NCBI RefSeq assembly: GCF_010183535.1
Contig: NC_071333.1
Location: 3,906,001-3,970,000 of the forward strand
DNA length: 64,000 nucleotides
Reading direction: 5' to 3'
Source: Caenorhabditis remanei
Taxonomy: Eukaryota > Nematoda > Chromadorea > Rhabditida > Rhabditidae
Numbering within the stretch: position 1 is the first letter of the stretch; every line of letters starts with the position of its first letter. Of this stretch, positions 20,965 to 30,792 are shown piece after piece. Both the position numbers and the translations under genes were made by a program. A model generated the notes under the pieces. It was not told the origin of the DNA. It was given only the letters and a program-made list of their open reading frames with translations, and did no database searches.

Positions 20965-22674
20965 CTTGGCACAGTTGCAAAAAGTTGTTTCAATCCGAAC
21001 TCTTTTTGCAGCATATATACTCCTATGGTAGTGATTCACAAACAATAAGTCACCAGTCCCCTATGACGTCATCATAGGAAAATATGACCAATAATTGACT
21101 TTTCACCCAAAAATTCACAAAAATTTTAATTTTCCAGATAACTCTGCGAAACTTTCGGTACATGTTAGGAGTGTTCTTGACCTCCTCTACACAAATTTCC
21201 AGCCCTCTAGACACCCCAGAAACCGTTCAAGTAAATTTTATTTTTATGTTTTATCAACTTTTCTCAAAAAATCCCTCTAGAAGCCATAAAATTTTAAATC
21301 GTATTCATATTCCCCGTAAAGTGTTCTATCAAATCCAATTGGAATCATCAAAAAGTGGGTGGACCATTTTGAGATATTTCGATTTTTTTCAAAAATCACA
21401 TAAGGGTCCCCCCTTATGAAAATTTTTTTTGGTAAGAAATTTGAAAAAAAAATTTGTTACGAAAATGATCAGAATTTTAATAACACACGTGAAGTAAACC
21501 AATTCCAAGATTTTACACCTCAGAAATTGGTTTGAACAGATTTCGTCATTTTCTTCATCAAAATTTTTACCCATTTTTTGACGTTTTCATCAATAATTTG
21601 TACAGAAGCCATAAAATTTCAACTGGTGTACTAAATTCCCGCAATATGTAACATACGATCCAGTTAAAATCATCAGAAAACAAGTGGACCATTTTGAGAT
21701 ATTTTCATTTATTTTGAAAATCACATAAGGGTCCCCCCCATGGAAAGAAAATTTTATCTAAAAAATAAGTCGACATTATTTTTATGTAAAAACGTTCAAA
21801 ACTTTTATACAAATAATTTTGTGATATTTAATCAAAGCTCTGAACGTTTTTACATAAAAATAATGTCGACTTATTTTTTAGATAAAATTTTCTTTCCATG
21901 GGGGGGACCCTTATGTGATTTTCAAAATAAATGAAAATATCTCAAAATGGTCCACTTGTTTTCTGATGATTTTAACTGGATCGTATGTTACATATTGCGG
22001 GAATTTAGTACACCAGTTGAAATTTTATGGCTTCTGTACAAATTATTGATGAAAACGTCAAAAAATGGGTAAAAATTTTGATGAAGAAAATGACGAAATC
22101 TGTTCAAACCAATTTCTGAGGTGTAAAATCTTGGAATTGGTTTACTTCACGTGTGTTATTAATATTCTAATCATTTTCGTAACAAATTTTTTTTTCAAAT
22201 TTTTTACCAAAAAAAAATTTTCATAAGGGGGGACCCTTATGTGATTTTTGAAAAAATCAAAATATCTCAAAATGGTCCACCCACTTTTTGATGATTTTAA
22301 TTGGATTTGATAGAACACTTTGCGGGGAATATGAATACGATTTGAAATTTTATGGCTTCTAGAGGGATTTTTTGAGAAAAGTTGATAAAACATAAGAATT
22401 AAATTTACTTGAACGGTTTCTGGGGTGTCTAGAGGGCTGGAAATTTGTGTAAAGGTAGTCAAGAACACTCCTAACATGTACCGAAAGTTTCGCAGAGTTA
22501 TCTGGAAAATTAAAATTTTTGTGAATTTTTGGGTGAAAAGTCAATTATTGGTCATATTTTCCTAGGATGACGTCATAGGGGACTGGTGACTTATTGTTTG
22601 TGAATCACTACCATAGGAGTATATATGCTGTAAAAAGAGTTTGGATTGAAACAACTTTTTGCAACTGTGCCAAG
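20965..22674. repeat. 1.7-kb near-perfect palindrome
   Basis: Arms 20,965-21,790 and 21,850-22,674 are inverse copies, from CTTGGCACAGTTGCAAAAAG to CTTTTTGCAACTGTGCCAAG. The central spacer is short (around 21,790-21,850). Similarity of the arms may reach out to ~20,927 and ~22,706, where the corresponding place in the duplicate (35,850) has no insertion. The phrase AAGGGTCCCCCCTTATG links it to the 3.4-kb palindrome. No transposase. Confidence 0.95.
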
Positions 22675-22852
22675 AGGAATCCTCATCTTACAGACAACGC
22701 TTCATAAAAGATGAAATAACTAAACAAATACAGTTGATTATGGTCGAAATTTTAAAAATTCATCTTCCAGGTTCCATTATTTTGTTTTGAAAACGTATAG
22801 CTTTTACGAAATTCTTATTTTTTTCCTGAAGGCCACTCTTTCGTGTTTACAT

Positions 22853-23044
22853 CAGGGCTGGGCAAATTAATTGAGTGAGTGTTTCAATATTTTAATATTT
22901 GGAATAAACACAATACATATAGTTTAGACTAAAAATACATGGAAACACGGTTGTAACTTTGTTAGATTGCACAATTTTAGTTGAGCCATGTTTCAAATGT
23001 CGTACTTTTTTCATCTAACCACTCGAACAATTTGCCCAGCCCTG
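22853..23044. mobile_element. hAT-like MITE, 192 bp
   Basis: The ends CAGGGCTGGGCAAATT and AATTTGCCCAGCCCTG are exact 16-bp inverse copies. The flanking octamers GTTTACAT and GAGTACAC agree at only five of eight positions, so the target duplication is decayed. The left half only is present in the duplicate at ~35,992. Confidence 0.75.
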
Positions 23045-23538
23045 GAGTACACCATGAATGATATGTTTGTCTACTTGTAGTTTAAAAAATATGACTTACT
23101 TACTCCCATTTTTTTGATTCTTTACCGTAACGTACCTTATTTCAGATGTTGAAAAACAACAAAAAGTACAATAAAAGCATTTCAGAATTGAATAAAAATA
23201 GAGAAGAGGGGGGACCGCTACACGAAGCGGTCGAAAAGGGGGTAGACTGACTAGTCGTCTTATTGACAACTTATTTCGATAGAAATTGAGAGACGCAGAC
23301 AGATGGAGATGACATTCAAATTCTGTCTGTCGTGACCTTTGAATGTAAGTGAAAAGAGAGGGACACCGACAAGACTACTGCTCACGTTTCCTCTAATTGA
23401 ATTGGCTGGACGCTTACTATTAAATCGATGATATTATACATTAGAACATTTATTTATGTGGCCCTTGTGAACAAGTGGAGAAAACTCTTTTCTTGTAATA
23501 AAAAGAAGAATGTGGTTTAAATAAATACTAATTACTGT

Positions 23539-23540
<2 letters not shown>
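23045..23540 (+). repeat. Dispersed repeat with GACCGCT hairpin (copy 1 of 3)
   Basis: It shares long stretches with 28,440-28,880 (inverted) and 36,150-36,570, e.g. AAAAGGGGGTAGACTGACT and AGACGCAGACAGA. The conserved GACCGCT-ACACGA-AGCGGTC segment can fold into a perfect 7-bp stem. The ORFs of ~60-90 residues in the three copies are not conserved as protein. Confidence 0.7.

Positions 23541-23589
<49 letters not shown>
23541..23589. repeat. (AT)n microsatellite
   Basis: About 24 uninterrupted AT units run straight into ATAAAACGCATG, the 5' end sequence of the Helitron-like family (TTATATATAAAACGCATG in the 8.3-kb copy). The microsatellite therefore seems to have grown from the element's own TATATATA terminus. 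Confidence 0.9.
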
Positions 23590-23593
<4 letters not shown>

Positions 23594-23977
23594 GCATGTG
23601 GGCTCTGTTTGTGGATTTGTCTGTCTGTTTTTCAGTATGTCCGCAAGAGGGTAACATTCAAAATGAGCCCCCACCCTAATTCAAATACAGCTCCCCATGT
23701 TGTATATAAGTACAACCCCCCACCTCCATCCAACACTCATCAACTTGTTTTTCAAGTTGCGCCCCCCACCGTGTTTTTCAAGTTGCGCCCCCCACCGGTC
23801 GTCATAGTTTCGAATGGAAATGTGTTCGACGACTGGTTGTTTTTTAATTTTTCAAACTTGTTTTGTTGATTTTTTTCTATAATTTTTATTCTTTTCATTT
23901 AAAATTAATTCCAGAAGGTAAAATTCGAGAGATTTAAAAAAAATCAAAAAATTAAAAATTCGAACAATACGTTTCAG

Positions 23978-24793
23978 TGGCGTTGTAGAATTGGGAAAGG
24001 CGACTGCAGTTCGAAAAGCATCAAAACCGGCTCGTTTTTCTCATCGACTCGACTCTCTCTAACACAGGCGCTCAAAATTGTGGTCATGTGGACGGGAAGT
24101 GAGTGTGAATGGATGTTTAATGTTCACGACCTGCTTTCTAGGTATTCATCTCTTCAAATCGCTCGCGAAGTCAAAACTTCGCCTCAAACGGTCTGTGACT
24201 GGCGTAACTTTTTGAGAGAACTCTGTTCTGAAATTGAATCGACGTATCCTAAGATTGGAGGGAACGGACACATCGTGGAGATCGATGAAACTAACGTGCA
24301 TACCCGCAAGTACGGGCGCGGAAAAGAGAAAAGTGACGACTGGATACTGGGAGGTGTCGATAGAGAGTCAGGAAAGGTGTTCGTATGTCAAGTGCCGAAT
24401 CGCACAGCCTTGACACTGGTGCCATTGCTGCAGGCGAATATCGATCGTGATAGCATTGTGTATTCAGACAAATGGGCTAGTTACTCCCAACTGAAGAAGT
24501 ACTTTACCAGTCATTTCACGGTGAAACACAAAACCCAGTTTGTAAAGTAAGCTTTAGAATCGCTAATGGAGAGAATTTAGTCTTTTTTCAGTCTCGTTGG
24601 TACACGATTAGTGTGTACAAATGGAATTGAAGGATTGTGGAGTCGACTCAAGAAGCCGTTCAAACAAGGGAACGGAACAAGCGAAGCGCTAATCGGCTCA
24701 TATTTGTCAGAGTTTGTGGTTCGTGAAAACGAAAAGGATGGATTCTTCAAAGCGATTATCGAACAACTCAAGACGAAAGCGTGTAAAAACTAG
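23978..24793 (+). CDS. Merlin transposase (IS1016/ISXO2-like DDE), two exons seen
   Basis: Exon A (23,978-24,546, after acgtttcag) and exon B (24,592-24,793) join in phase through a 45-nt intron. At least 256 residues. The start holds part of a zinc-ribbon-like region (WRCRIGKGDCSSKSI, TGSFFSSTRLSLTQ). A helix-turn-helix-like stretch follows (SLQIAREVKTSPQTVCDWRN). The catalytic layout is IVEIDETNVHTRKYGRGK (first Asp), IVYSDKWASY (second Asp), a His-containing HKTQFVK and TNGIEGLWSRLKK (Glu), as in the ISXO2-like transposase family. No stop or frameshift interrupts it. The N-terminal exon is not found; the first Cys pair of the ribbon should lie there. Possibly active or recently so. Confidence 0.85.
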
Positions 24794-24972
24794 AGTGTGA
24801 AAACTAGAAAATTTTCTTTCAAAAATCTTGATCTTTTAACCAACGAGTCCATTCATATCAATTTTTTCCTTCTAATGATTTCTCAATTTTTTTGTTTAAT
24901 TAAATGATGTTGGTTTTTAACAACTTTTGATGCTCGAAAGATTGTTTACTGTGCCAGTTAATGTCAAGTATT

Positions 24973-25818
24973 GGTGGGGGACTAATATTGAATTGGTGGG
25001 GGACTAATATTGAATTGGTGGGGGACTAATATTGAATTGGTGGGGGGTTAATATTGAATTGGTGGGGGGTTAATATTGAATTGGTGGGGGGTTAATATTG
25101 AATGAGTGGGGGACTAATATTGAATGGGTGGGGGGTTAATATTGAATGAGTGGGGGGTTAATATTGAATGGGAGGGGGGTTAATATTGAATGGGTGGGGG
25201 GTTAATATTGAATGAGTGGGGGGTTAATATTGAATGAGTGGGGGGGTTAATATTGAATGGGTGGGGGGTTAATATTGAATTGGTGGGGGGTTAATATTGA
25301 ATGAGTGGGGGGGTTAATATTGAATGAGTGGGGGGGTTAATATTGAATGGGTGGGGGACTAATATTGAATTGGTGGGGGACTAATATTGAATTGGTGGGG
25401 GACTAATATTGAATTGGTGGGGGGTTAATATTGAATTGGTGGGGGGTTAATATTGAATTGGTGGGGGGTTAATATTGAATGAGTGGGGGACTAATATTGA
25501 ATGGGTGGGGGGTTAATATTGAATGAGTGGGGGGTTAATATTGAATGGGAGGGGGGTTAATATTGAATGGGTGGGGGGTTAATATTGAATGAGTGGGGGG
25601 TTAATATTGAATGAGTGGGGGGGTTAATATTGAATGGGTGGGGGGTTAATATTGAATTGGTGGGGGGTTAATATTGAATTGGTGGGGGGTTAATATTGAA
25701 TGAGTGGGGGGGGGGGGGTTAATATTGAATAAGTGGGGGGTTAATATTGAATGGGTGGGGGGTTAATATTGAATGGGTGGGGGGTTAATATTGAATTGGT
25801 GGGGGGTTAATATTGAAT
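24973..25818 (+). repeat. G-rich minisatellite, ~21-22-bp unit, with a 377-bp higher-order repeat
   Basis: About forty units of the form GGTGGGGGGTTAATATTGAAT differ in the G-run length (5-13), in GGG/GAG/TGG before the run, and in GACTAAT versus GGTTAAT. The order of variants from ~24,973 is repeated from ~25,350. The unique GGGAGGGGGG variant at 25,173 recurs at 25,550, giving a 377-bp period. It lies inside the Merlin element, 3' of the transposase. Confidence 0.95.
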
Positions 25819-26460
25819 AGGAATTGCATGGAAAAAGGCTTAGCTAGGCTCTCGTGGGAGGCTCAATTTAAGAAATAGGGGGTGGGGGCTCATCTTGAAG
25901 TATGCCTAGAGATTCAATATTAACCCCCCACTTTTGCACTGAGGGGGACTCTGTTTGAATAAGTTGATTCAATATTAGCCCCCCACCTTCCAGTTGGAGC
26001 CCCCATCGATTTTGTACTGAGTGGGGGGCTCTACTAGGGTTGGTTACAACGTGGGGGGCGATATTGAGGTGGGGGGCTCTACTTGAATTATACCCGCAAG
26101 AGTTTTGAAAAATAAAGGGGAGAGCGGGCCATGGGCAAAAGTCGAACTCTCGCCCTTTCAGCGAGAGGTGTGACCGTTAACCACTAGGCCACGTGAACGC
26201 TTCTTTGAGAGGGGCGAACACAAAAATAAGAAGATGCCAGCCAGGCTGGTAACAAAATAAAAGGTGTTAACTTTTAGCGTATTCCGCAAAGAACAAATTT
26301 ATTTTACTGTCTATTTCTACGGAGGTGAACGGTATTTCCGGTTTTTGGAAATTTCTCTAAAAGGATCCCATATCTGGAAAAATTGGAAATCTTTGAGTGT
26401 TTCCATAGAATTAGAAACAATTATATCGCTTCAAAAGTGATATGTACATCTAGATCAAGT

Positions 26461-26640
26461 CCAGGGCTACATTTTTGTAGTTGACAATTTTTGATAGCTC
26501 CGCCCACTTTTGAGATACACGTAGTCAAAATTGGGCATCCATGCGGCGAGGAAAGAGGGCGAGAGAGCGTGCGAAACAAAGAGGGCGTCTCTTATCCTCC
26601 TCTCTCAATTTAGCACATTTTCAAACTGTAACACGTTTCC
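26461..26640. mobile_element. MITE of the GTAGTTGACAA family (left part)
   Basis: CCAGGGCTACATTTTTGTAG, then GATAGCTCCGCCCACTTTTG and GAGAGCGTGCGAAAC, match the family's left half. A second left end occurs at ~27,226. Similar partial copies lie at 36,792-36,960 and 37,860-38,010. Confidence 0.65.
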
Positions 26641-26773
26641 AATATAAGCCGTTTTCAAAAATGTTTATTCTAGCCGCCGCACAAAATTTTGGACACCGCC
26701 GACTTTCATTTACCTGGATTGCATTCGAATCTCTCAACAGAGTCGAATTAAAAAATTGTTAAAATCTGGCGAT

Positions 26774-26981
26774 ATGATTCCAGTAGCATTTCTCCCACAG
26801 TTTCAGGTAAGCCTTCTGAAAATGACTCCAATTTGACTAATGTCCCATATGGAATTATGCTCTTCAATGTTGCAAAAATTCTGATTTCAGGCAATCTGCA
26901 CCACAGAAAAACCTACATTGACAATAACGGAATTGTTCCTGAAAGTTTTACATCTGAATCTGAATTTTACATCTGAATCTG
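26774..26981 (+). CDS. Weak two-exon candidate
   Basis: ATG at 26,774 reads MIPVAFLPQFQ to a gtaagc donor. After tgatttcag the frame continues AICTTEKPTLTITELFLKVL and ends at gtgaat (26,981). Phase agrees, but no third exon was found. It sits beside a MITE, so it may be a decayed fragment. Confidence 0.25.
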
Positions 26982-27678
26982 GTGAATTCAATTCTCGACC
27001 CACATCCTTTAAAAATCAACGTGACGAACCTCTGGGAGAGCAACAGAAATAAGCGAAAGAGAAATTAGGATCTATGAACGTTTGAAAGTATTCGAAACTA
27101 CACGAATGTCTGTCTATTTTTTAGCAATGAACAAGAAGATATTGTTGTTCAATGATTTGAATGGTACGCCGTAAAATGCAATTTTAAAACTGAAAATTGT
27201 CCTCATGAGGATTAAAACTAGCTCTACATTTTTTTTGTTTACTTTTTTTTTGTTCCGCCCACTTTTAAAATATGCGCTTTTAAAGATAGCAACCTAGAAA
27301 CGATAATCCAAGAATGCTCAAAAAGCCTCGAAGCCGTATTTTTTTCATGTTTCTCAAAGGCCGAAATATTTGAAATCAGTTGAAACTGTACCTGTGCAGG
27401 TCTCTCCAGTACCTCAATGTGAAGAACAGATTACAAGTGTTGAAAAATCCTTTTTAAAATTGCTTACTCTTCCTAATTTGTTGTTTTGTTTAGTTGTTCA
27501 AAGTTTCCTTTAATATAAATTGTTGATTATAGCATAAACGCATTGTTAAATCCTATTTCCGGCAATATTTTATTGAAATATATCTGAATACATACATTGG
27601 AACTATTGCATCAGTTCCAATTGGCTATCTTACTTTTTTTTTGCTTTTCAATGTAGCATCATGAAAACGCTATCTTGT

Positions 27679-27750
27679 GCGTCGGTGGCGCAGTGGTACA
27701 GGGCGAGGGTGAGAATTTATGGGGTAATGGTTCTGATCCTCGCTAATTTT
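27679..27750 (+). pseudogene. tRNA-like sequence, degenerate
   Basis: GCGTCGG then TGGCGCAGTGGTACAGGGC resembles a tRNA 5' arm, D arm and A box. GGTTCTGATCC 30 nt on resembles a B box with an extra base. The 3' flank does not pair with the 5' acceptor strand and no clear anticodon stem forms, so it is a tRNA relic or SINE head rather than a tRNA gene. Confidence 0.45.
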
Positions 27751-27999
27751 TCTTTTCTGTATGATCTTTTGAAGACCCGCGAAGCCCACTTTTGTAATAT
27801 GCGCTTTCAAAATTAGGGCGCACTCCTTCTTTTTTCTTTCCTTTGACTGTATTTAGAATGTTGTATGCAATCCAGATAAATTAGAGTCGACGGTATCCGC
27901 AATTTTTGGCGAGGGCAGGGAAAATTATGTTTGAAGACGTGTCACAGTTTGAAAATATGTTTATCCCGAAAAAATTTAATGGCTGTGTAGATGAAAAAT

Positions 28000-28244
28000 A
28001 GGGCTACATTTTTGTAGTTGTCACCTTTTTGATAACTCTATTCACTTTTGATATACGCGCCTTTAAAGATTGTTGCTTGGGAGCATTGAGAAAAAAGAGA
28101 GTGAGAAACGCAGAGAAGCGATCTCCTCGTTCGCACGTTCTCTCGCCTTCTTTCTATTTCGCCTGGATGCCTAACTTTGACCACGTGTATCTCAAAAGAG
28201 GGCGGAGCTATCAAAAATTGTCAACTACAAAAATGTAGCCCTGG
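28000..28244. mobile_element. Complete MITE of the AGGGCTACATTTTTGTAG family
   Basis: Inverted ends of ~60 bp run from AGGGCTACATTTTTGTAGTT (28,000) to AACTACAAAAATGTAGCCCT (28,241). The subterminal CCGCCC/GGGCGG and the GAGA/TCTC-rich middle are also inverted. Partial copies lie at 2.9, 26.5, 29.1, 29.9, 36.8 and 37.9 kb. No ORF of note. The inner CATTTTTGTAGTTGACA motif is also found inside the mariner-type MITEs at 7.6 and 35.2 kb. Confidence 0.85.
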
Positions 28245-28439
28245 ACTTGGTCTAAAAGTCTACATAACTTTTGAAGCAATACAATTATTTCTATTTCTGT
28301 GGAAAACACTCAAAGATTAATCATTTTTCCAGATGTCGGATGTTTCAAGAGAAATTTCCAAAAAACCAAAAACACCGTTCGCCTCCGCAGAACTGGACAG
28401 TAAAATGAATTTGATCTTTCCGAAATACGTCAATTAACA

Positions 28440-28985
28440 CATTGTATTTTGTTATGTAAAATCTATTTCATTACAATGTACAGCATTTATTGATTCCCAC
28501 ATCTTTTTTCAAATTACAAGAGAAGATTTTTTCTCCACTTGTCCACGAGGACTACACAAATGAGTGTTCTAATGTATCGTCCATCTCATAGCAAGCGTCC
28601 AACCAATTCAATCAGAGAGAACGTAAACAGTAGTCTTGTCGGTGTCCCCCTCTTTTTGCCAAGAGGTCACCTCGCAATCGACAGACAGAATTTGAATGCC
28701 GTCTCCGTCTGTCTGCGTCTCTAACTTTCTATCGAAATGAGTCGTCGATAAGACGACCAGTCAGTCTACCCCCTTTTCGACCGCTTCGTGTAGCGGTCCC
28801 CCCTCTTCTCTATTTTTATTAAATTCTGAAATGCTTTTATTGTGTTTTTTGGTGTTATTCAACAGTGATCCGAAATGAGGTACGTTACGGGAAAAATGCG
28901 GATATTCGGGTTGAAAACTATTTTTTTTTGTTATTTGTTTTGCAATCTGTAAGAGATTATAAAATCTTATCAGATCAAACCCAGG
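28440..28985 (-). repeat. Dispersed repeat with GACCGCT hairpin (copy 2, inverted)
   Basis: Inverse of 23,100-23,540 and 36,100-36,570. It carries GACCGCTTCGTGTAGCGGTC and CACTTGTCCACGAGGACTAC as diagnostic blocks. Confidence 0.75.
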
Positions 28986-29134
28986 GCAACATTTTCGATA
29001 ACACTGCTCTGTTTTGAGACACGCACCTTTAATGATAGATTAGAGATATTTCAAAAAAAATTAGTTTTGGAGCAATGTCACTTATCCAGTATTACTCCAA
29101 CTGCCACAAAATTATACTTGCTGTGTAGACCAAA

Positions 29135-29283
29135 GCCAAAGCTACATTTTTGCAATTACCAGTTCTTCTCTATTTCTTTTCTTTCTCGAGTTACGCGCCT
29201 TCAAAGTTAGGGGGGGGGGGGGGGGGGGGGGCGAGAGAGAGCGTGCGCAAAGAGAAGGGAGTCTCTCGCAGGTTAGTCTATTT
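29135..29283. mobile_element. MITE fragment with a 23-nt G run
   Basis: The GCTACATTTTTGCAATTACC end and GAGAGCGTGCGCAAAG interior belong to the GTAGTTGACAA family. A run of about 23 Gs starts at 29,208. The copy is cut by the fold-back element that begins at 29,284. Confidence 0.6.
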
Positions 29284-29809
29284 GGCTCTATTTCAGTTTA
29301 GATGTCCTTTAAAAACTCAAACGTCCCTTAAAACACTTAGACGTCCCTTCAAACATTTAAACGTCATTTGAAACTCTAATTTTTTTTTAACGTCCTTTCA
29401 AAAGTTTAGACGTCCCAAAAAACGTTTAAACGTCCCATAAGATGTTTAGATGTCCCTTGAAATCCCAAAACATAGTTCTGAAGATTTAAACGTCCCAAAA
29501 AACATTTAAACGTCCCAAAAAACGTTTAGACGTCCCAAAAAACATTCGAACGTCCCAAAAATATTTAGACGTCCCTTGAACACTTTCAGTGACTTTTAGT
29601 GTTGAAAGGACGTCAAAACTTTTTTTGGGACGTTTAAATGTTTTTTGGGACGTTTAAACATTTTTAAACATAATTCGGAACCGAAAGGACGTTTAAATGT
29701 TTCAAAGGACGTATAAGTGTTTCAAGGGACGTCTAAGTGTTTTAAGGGACGTCTAAGTGTTTTTTGGGACGTTCAAGTTTTCAAAGGACATCTAAACTGG
29801 AATAGAGCC
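29284..29809. mobile_element. Fold-back element built from ~18-bp ACGTCCC repeats
   Basis: The ends GGCTCTATTTCAGTTTAGAT and the inverse of ATCTAAACTGGAATAGAGCC are near-perfect inverted repeats. The whole left half is a chain of units like TTTAGACGTCCCTTGAAAC (about a dozen), and the right half is their inverse (GGGACGTTTAAATG...). The fold axis lies near 29,595. The flanks GTCTATTT and GTCTATTC suggest an 8-bp target duplication with one change. No ORF. Confidence 0.85.
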
Positions 29810-30174
29810 GTCTATTCTTTACTTTCTATGTGGTTGATTCGGGTTGAAAACTATTTTTTTGTTATTTGTTTTTCAACCTGTAAGAGATTATGAAATCTCT
29901 TCAGATCAAAACTAGGGCAACATTTTTGTAGTTGACAACTTTTTGAATACACCGCTCACTTTTGCGACACGCACTATAAAATAAGTATGTGAGGAGGGAG
30001 AAAGTGGAGGGACATTAGAAGTAATAGCGTTCTGTGGTGGAATAGTGGGTGCAAGGAAATTGACAATAGAAGGTACATTAGACATATTATATATTAGAGA
30101 CATGGGACGTTGAAAAATTGAAAAATGGTAATTAAGATACGGAGAGAAATAAAGAAGGAGCCGGATAAAAACTT

Positions 30175-30315
30175 ACGGGATAAAAATATAATGTGCTACA
30201 GTACCCCAAGATAGGGAAGACATATGTTTTAAATAAAGAAGTGTAGAAATTGACTGTTGGGAGATATGCTTGCGGAACTTCAGTTTTGAGTCAGTGACGA
30301 GACCGTAATAAGTTT
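30175..30315 (-). pseudogene. Non-LTR retrotransposon reverse-transcriptase fragment
   Basis: On the minus strand one frame gives YGLVTDSKLKFRKHIS and another continues SLFKTYVFPILGYCSTLYFY. These are the conserved D-x-K-L-x-F-x-x-H-I and Y-V-x-P-I-L-x-Y segments near the end of CR1/L2-like reverse transcriptases, here separated by a frameshift. Only ~140 bp remain. Confidence 0.6.
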
Positions 30316-30324
30316 TTTTTCCAG

Positions 30325-30777
30325 AACATCCCCCAAAAAATATGGAGGACGACGGCGACATCAGCCAGATTCAGCTGACCGAAAGCTGACTGATGCTCAG
30401 CTTCAGGATCCGAGAAGGGCAATGCCAGGACAGCTCGCAACGGATCCAGATGAAATCGTCAAATTCAATGCACCGTTTGACATCAGTCAAGCGTTCAACA
30501 TCCGGATTCGAAATCAGTCCAATCGACGGATCGCATTCAAATTGATCTCCATCGACTCGGATCGTCTCGAATTTCATCCTCCTATTGGAATCGTGGAGGA
30601 GAAAAAAGAACGTGCCGACGTCATAATCGAGACGAAAGTCTTCCAACTCCGTCAAGGAATCAGCGATCGGATCGTCATCGAATGGATGAACGTATTGGAG
30701 ATGTGGGACCGAACTACTTCTTGGAAGGAAGAAAAAAGGATACGAAGGTGTTGACCGTGGAGTATAACTCCTCATAG
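30325..30777 (+). pseudogene. MSP-domain protein exon with a frameshift
   Basis: After tttttttccag the frame is open from TSPKKYGGRRRHQPD. The MSP fold follows: VKFNAPFDISQAFNIRIRN, then NRRIAFKLISI, LEFHPPIGIVEEKK and DRIVIEWMN. This is the order of strands in major sperm protein and MSD/SSP relatives, which form the nematode sperm cytoskeleton. The expected end (W-F-x-x-x-G... and x-x-x-EYN) is present one frame away: YFLEGRKKDTKVLTVEYNSS, TAG at 30,775. The frame changes at ~30,690-30,700. In the original frame the protein ends EEKRIRRC (TGA at 30,752). Either a pseudogene, a sequencing indel or a variant C-terminus. The upstream exon with the start was not found. Confidence 0.7.
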
Positions 30778-30792
30778 ATAAATTTCATTACC

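Larger units (their letters stand above)
23650..26087 (+). mobile_element. Merlin DNA transposon
   Basis: Inverted ends are GGTAACATTCAAAATGAGCC on the left and the inverse of GGGCTCTACTTGAATTATACC on the right. They share GGTA, ATTCAA and GAGCCCCC in register. Both sides carry CGCAAGAG (23,642-23,649 and 26,088-26,095), an 8-bp target duplication as expected for Merlin. It contains an IS1016/ISXO2-type transposase and an ~850-bp G-rich minisatellite, with two inverted copies of the minisatellite unit near the right end (25,911 and 25,963). Confidence 0.85.
23589..26249 (+). mobile_element. Helitron-like element with tRNA-like segment, copy 3, split by a Merlin insertion
   Basis: The left part (to 23,649) has ATAAAACGCATG and TATGTCCGCAAGAG. 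The right part (26,088-26,249) has CGCAAGAGTTTTGAAAAAT, a minus-strand tRNA-like stretch (26,200-26,125, A box TGGCCTAGTGG, B box AGTTCGACTTTTG) and the CCAGGCTGG end before T. The uninterrupted site is at ~36,575-36,580 in the duplicate (AATATA then TAACATAAAA), which fits A/T insertion without duplication. Without the Merlin element it would be ~0.22 kb, like copies 1 and 2. Confidence 0.65.
19150..26480. repeat. Segmental duplication, copy 1 (with large insertions)
   Basis: It matches 33,650-36,800 in order: the 3' flank with TATCTTGCCTCTCCACGAGA, the coiled-coil gene, the CTGATAAGACCTTCTATAC module, a hAT-like MITE, the CGGTCCCCCC-type repeat and the CGGAGGTGAACGGTATTT segment. The 1.7-kb palindrome and the Helitron-like/Merlin insertion occur only in this copy. 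Confidence 0.75.

Noticed and set aside
24577..24771. Minus-strand ORF opposite the transposase
   Set aside because: Shadow of the Merlin transposase exon, which has clear DDE motifs on the plus strand.
24973..25818. CRISPR-like array
   Set aside because: Direct repeats without unique spacers in a eukaryotic transposon. It is a minisatellite.
25911..25990. Possible telomere-like G-rich repeat
   Set aside because: The unit is GGGGGGTTAATATTGAAT-like, not the nematode TTAGGC. It lies inside a transposon.
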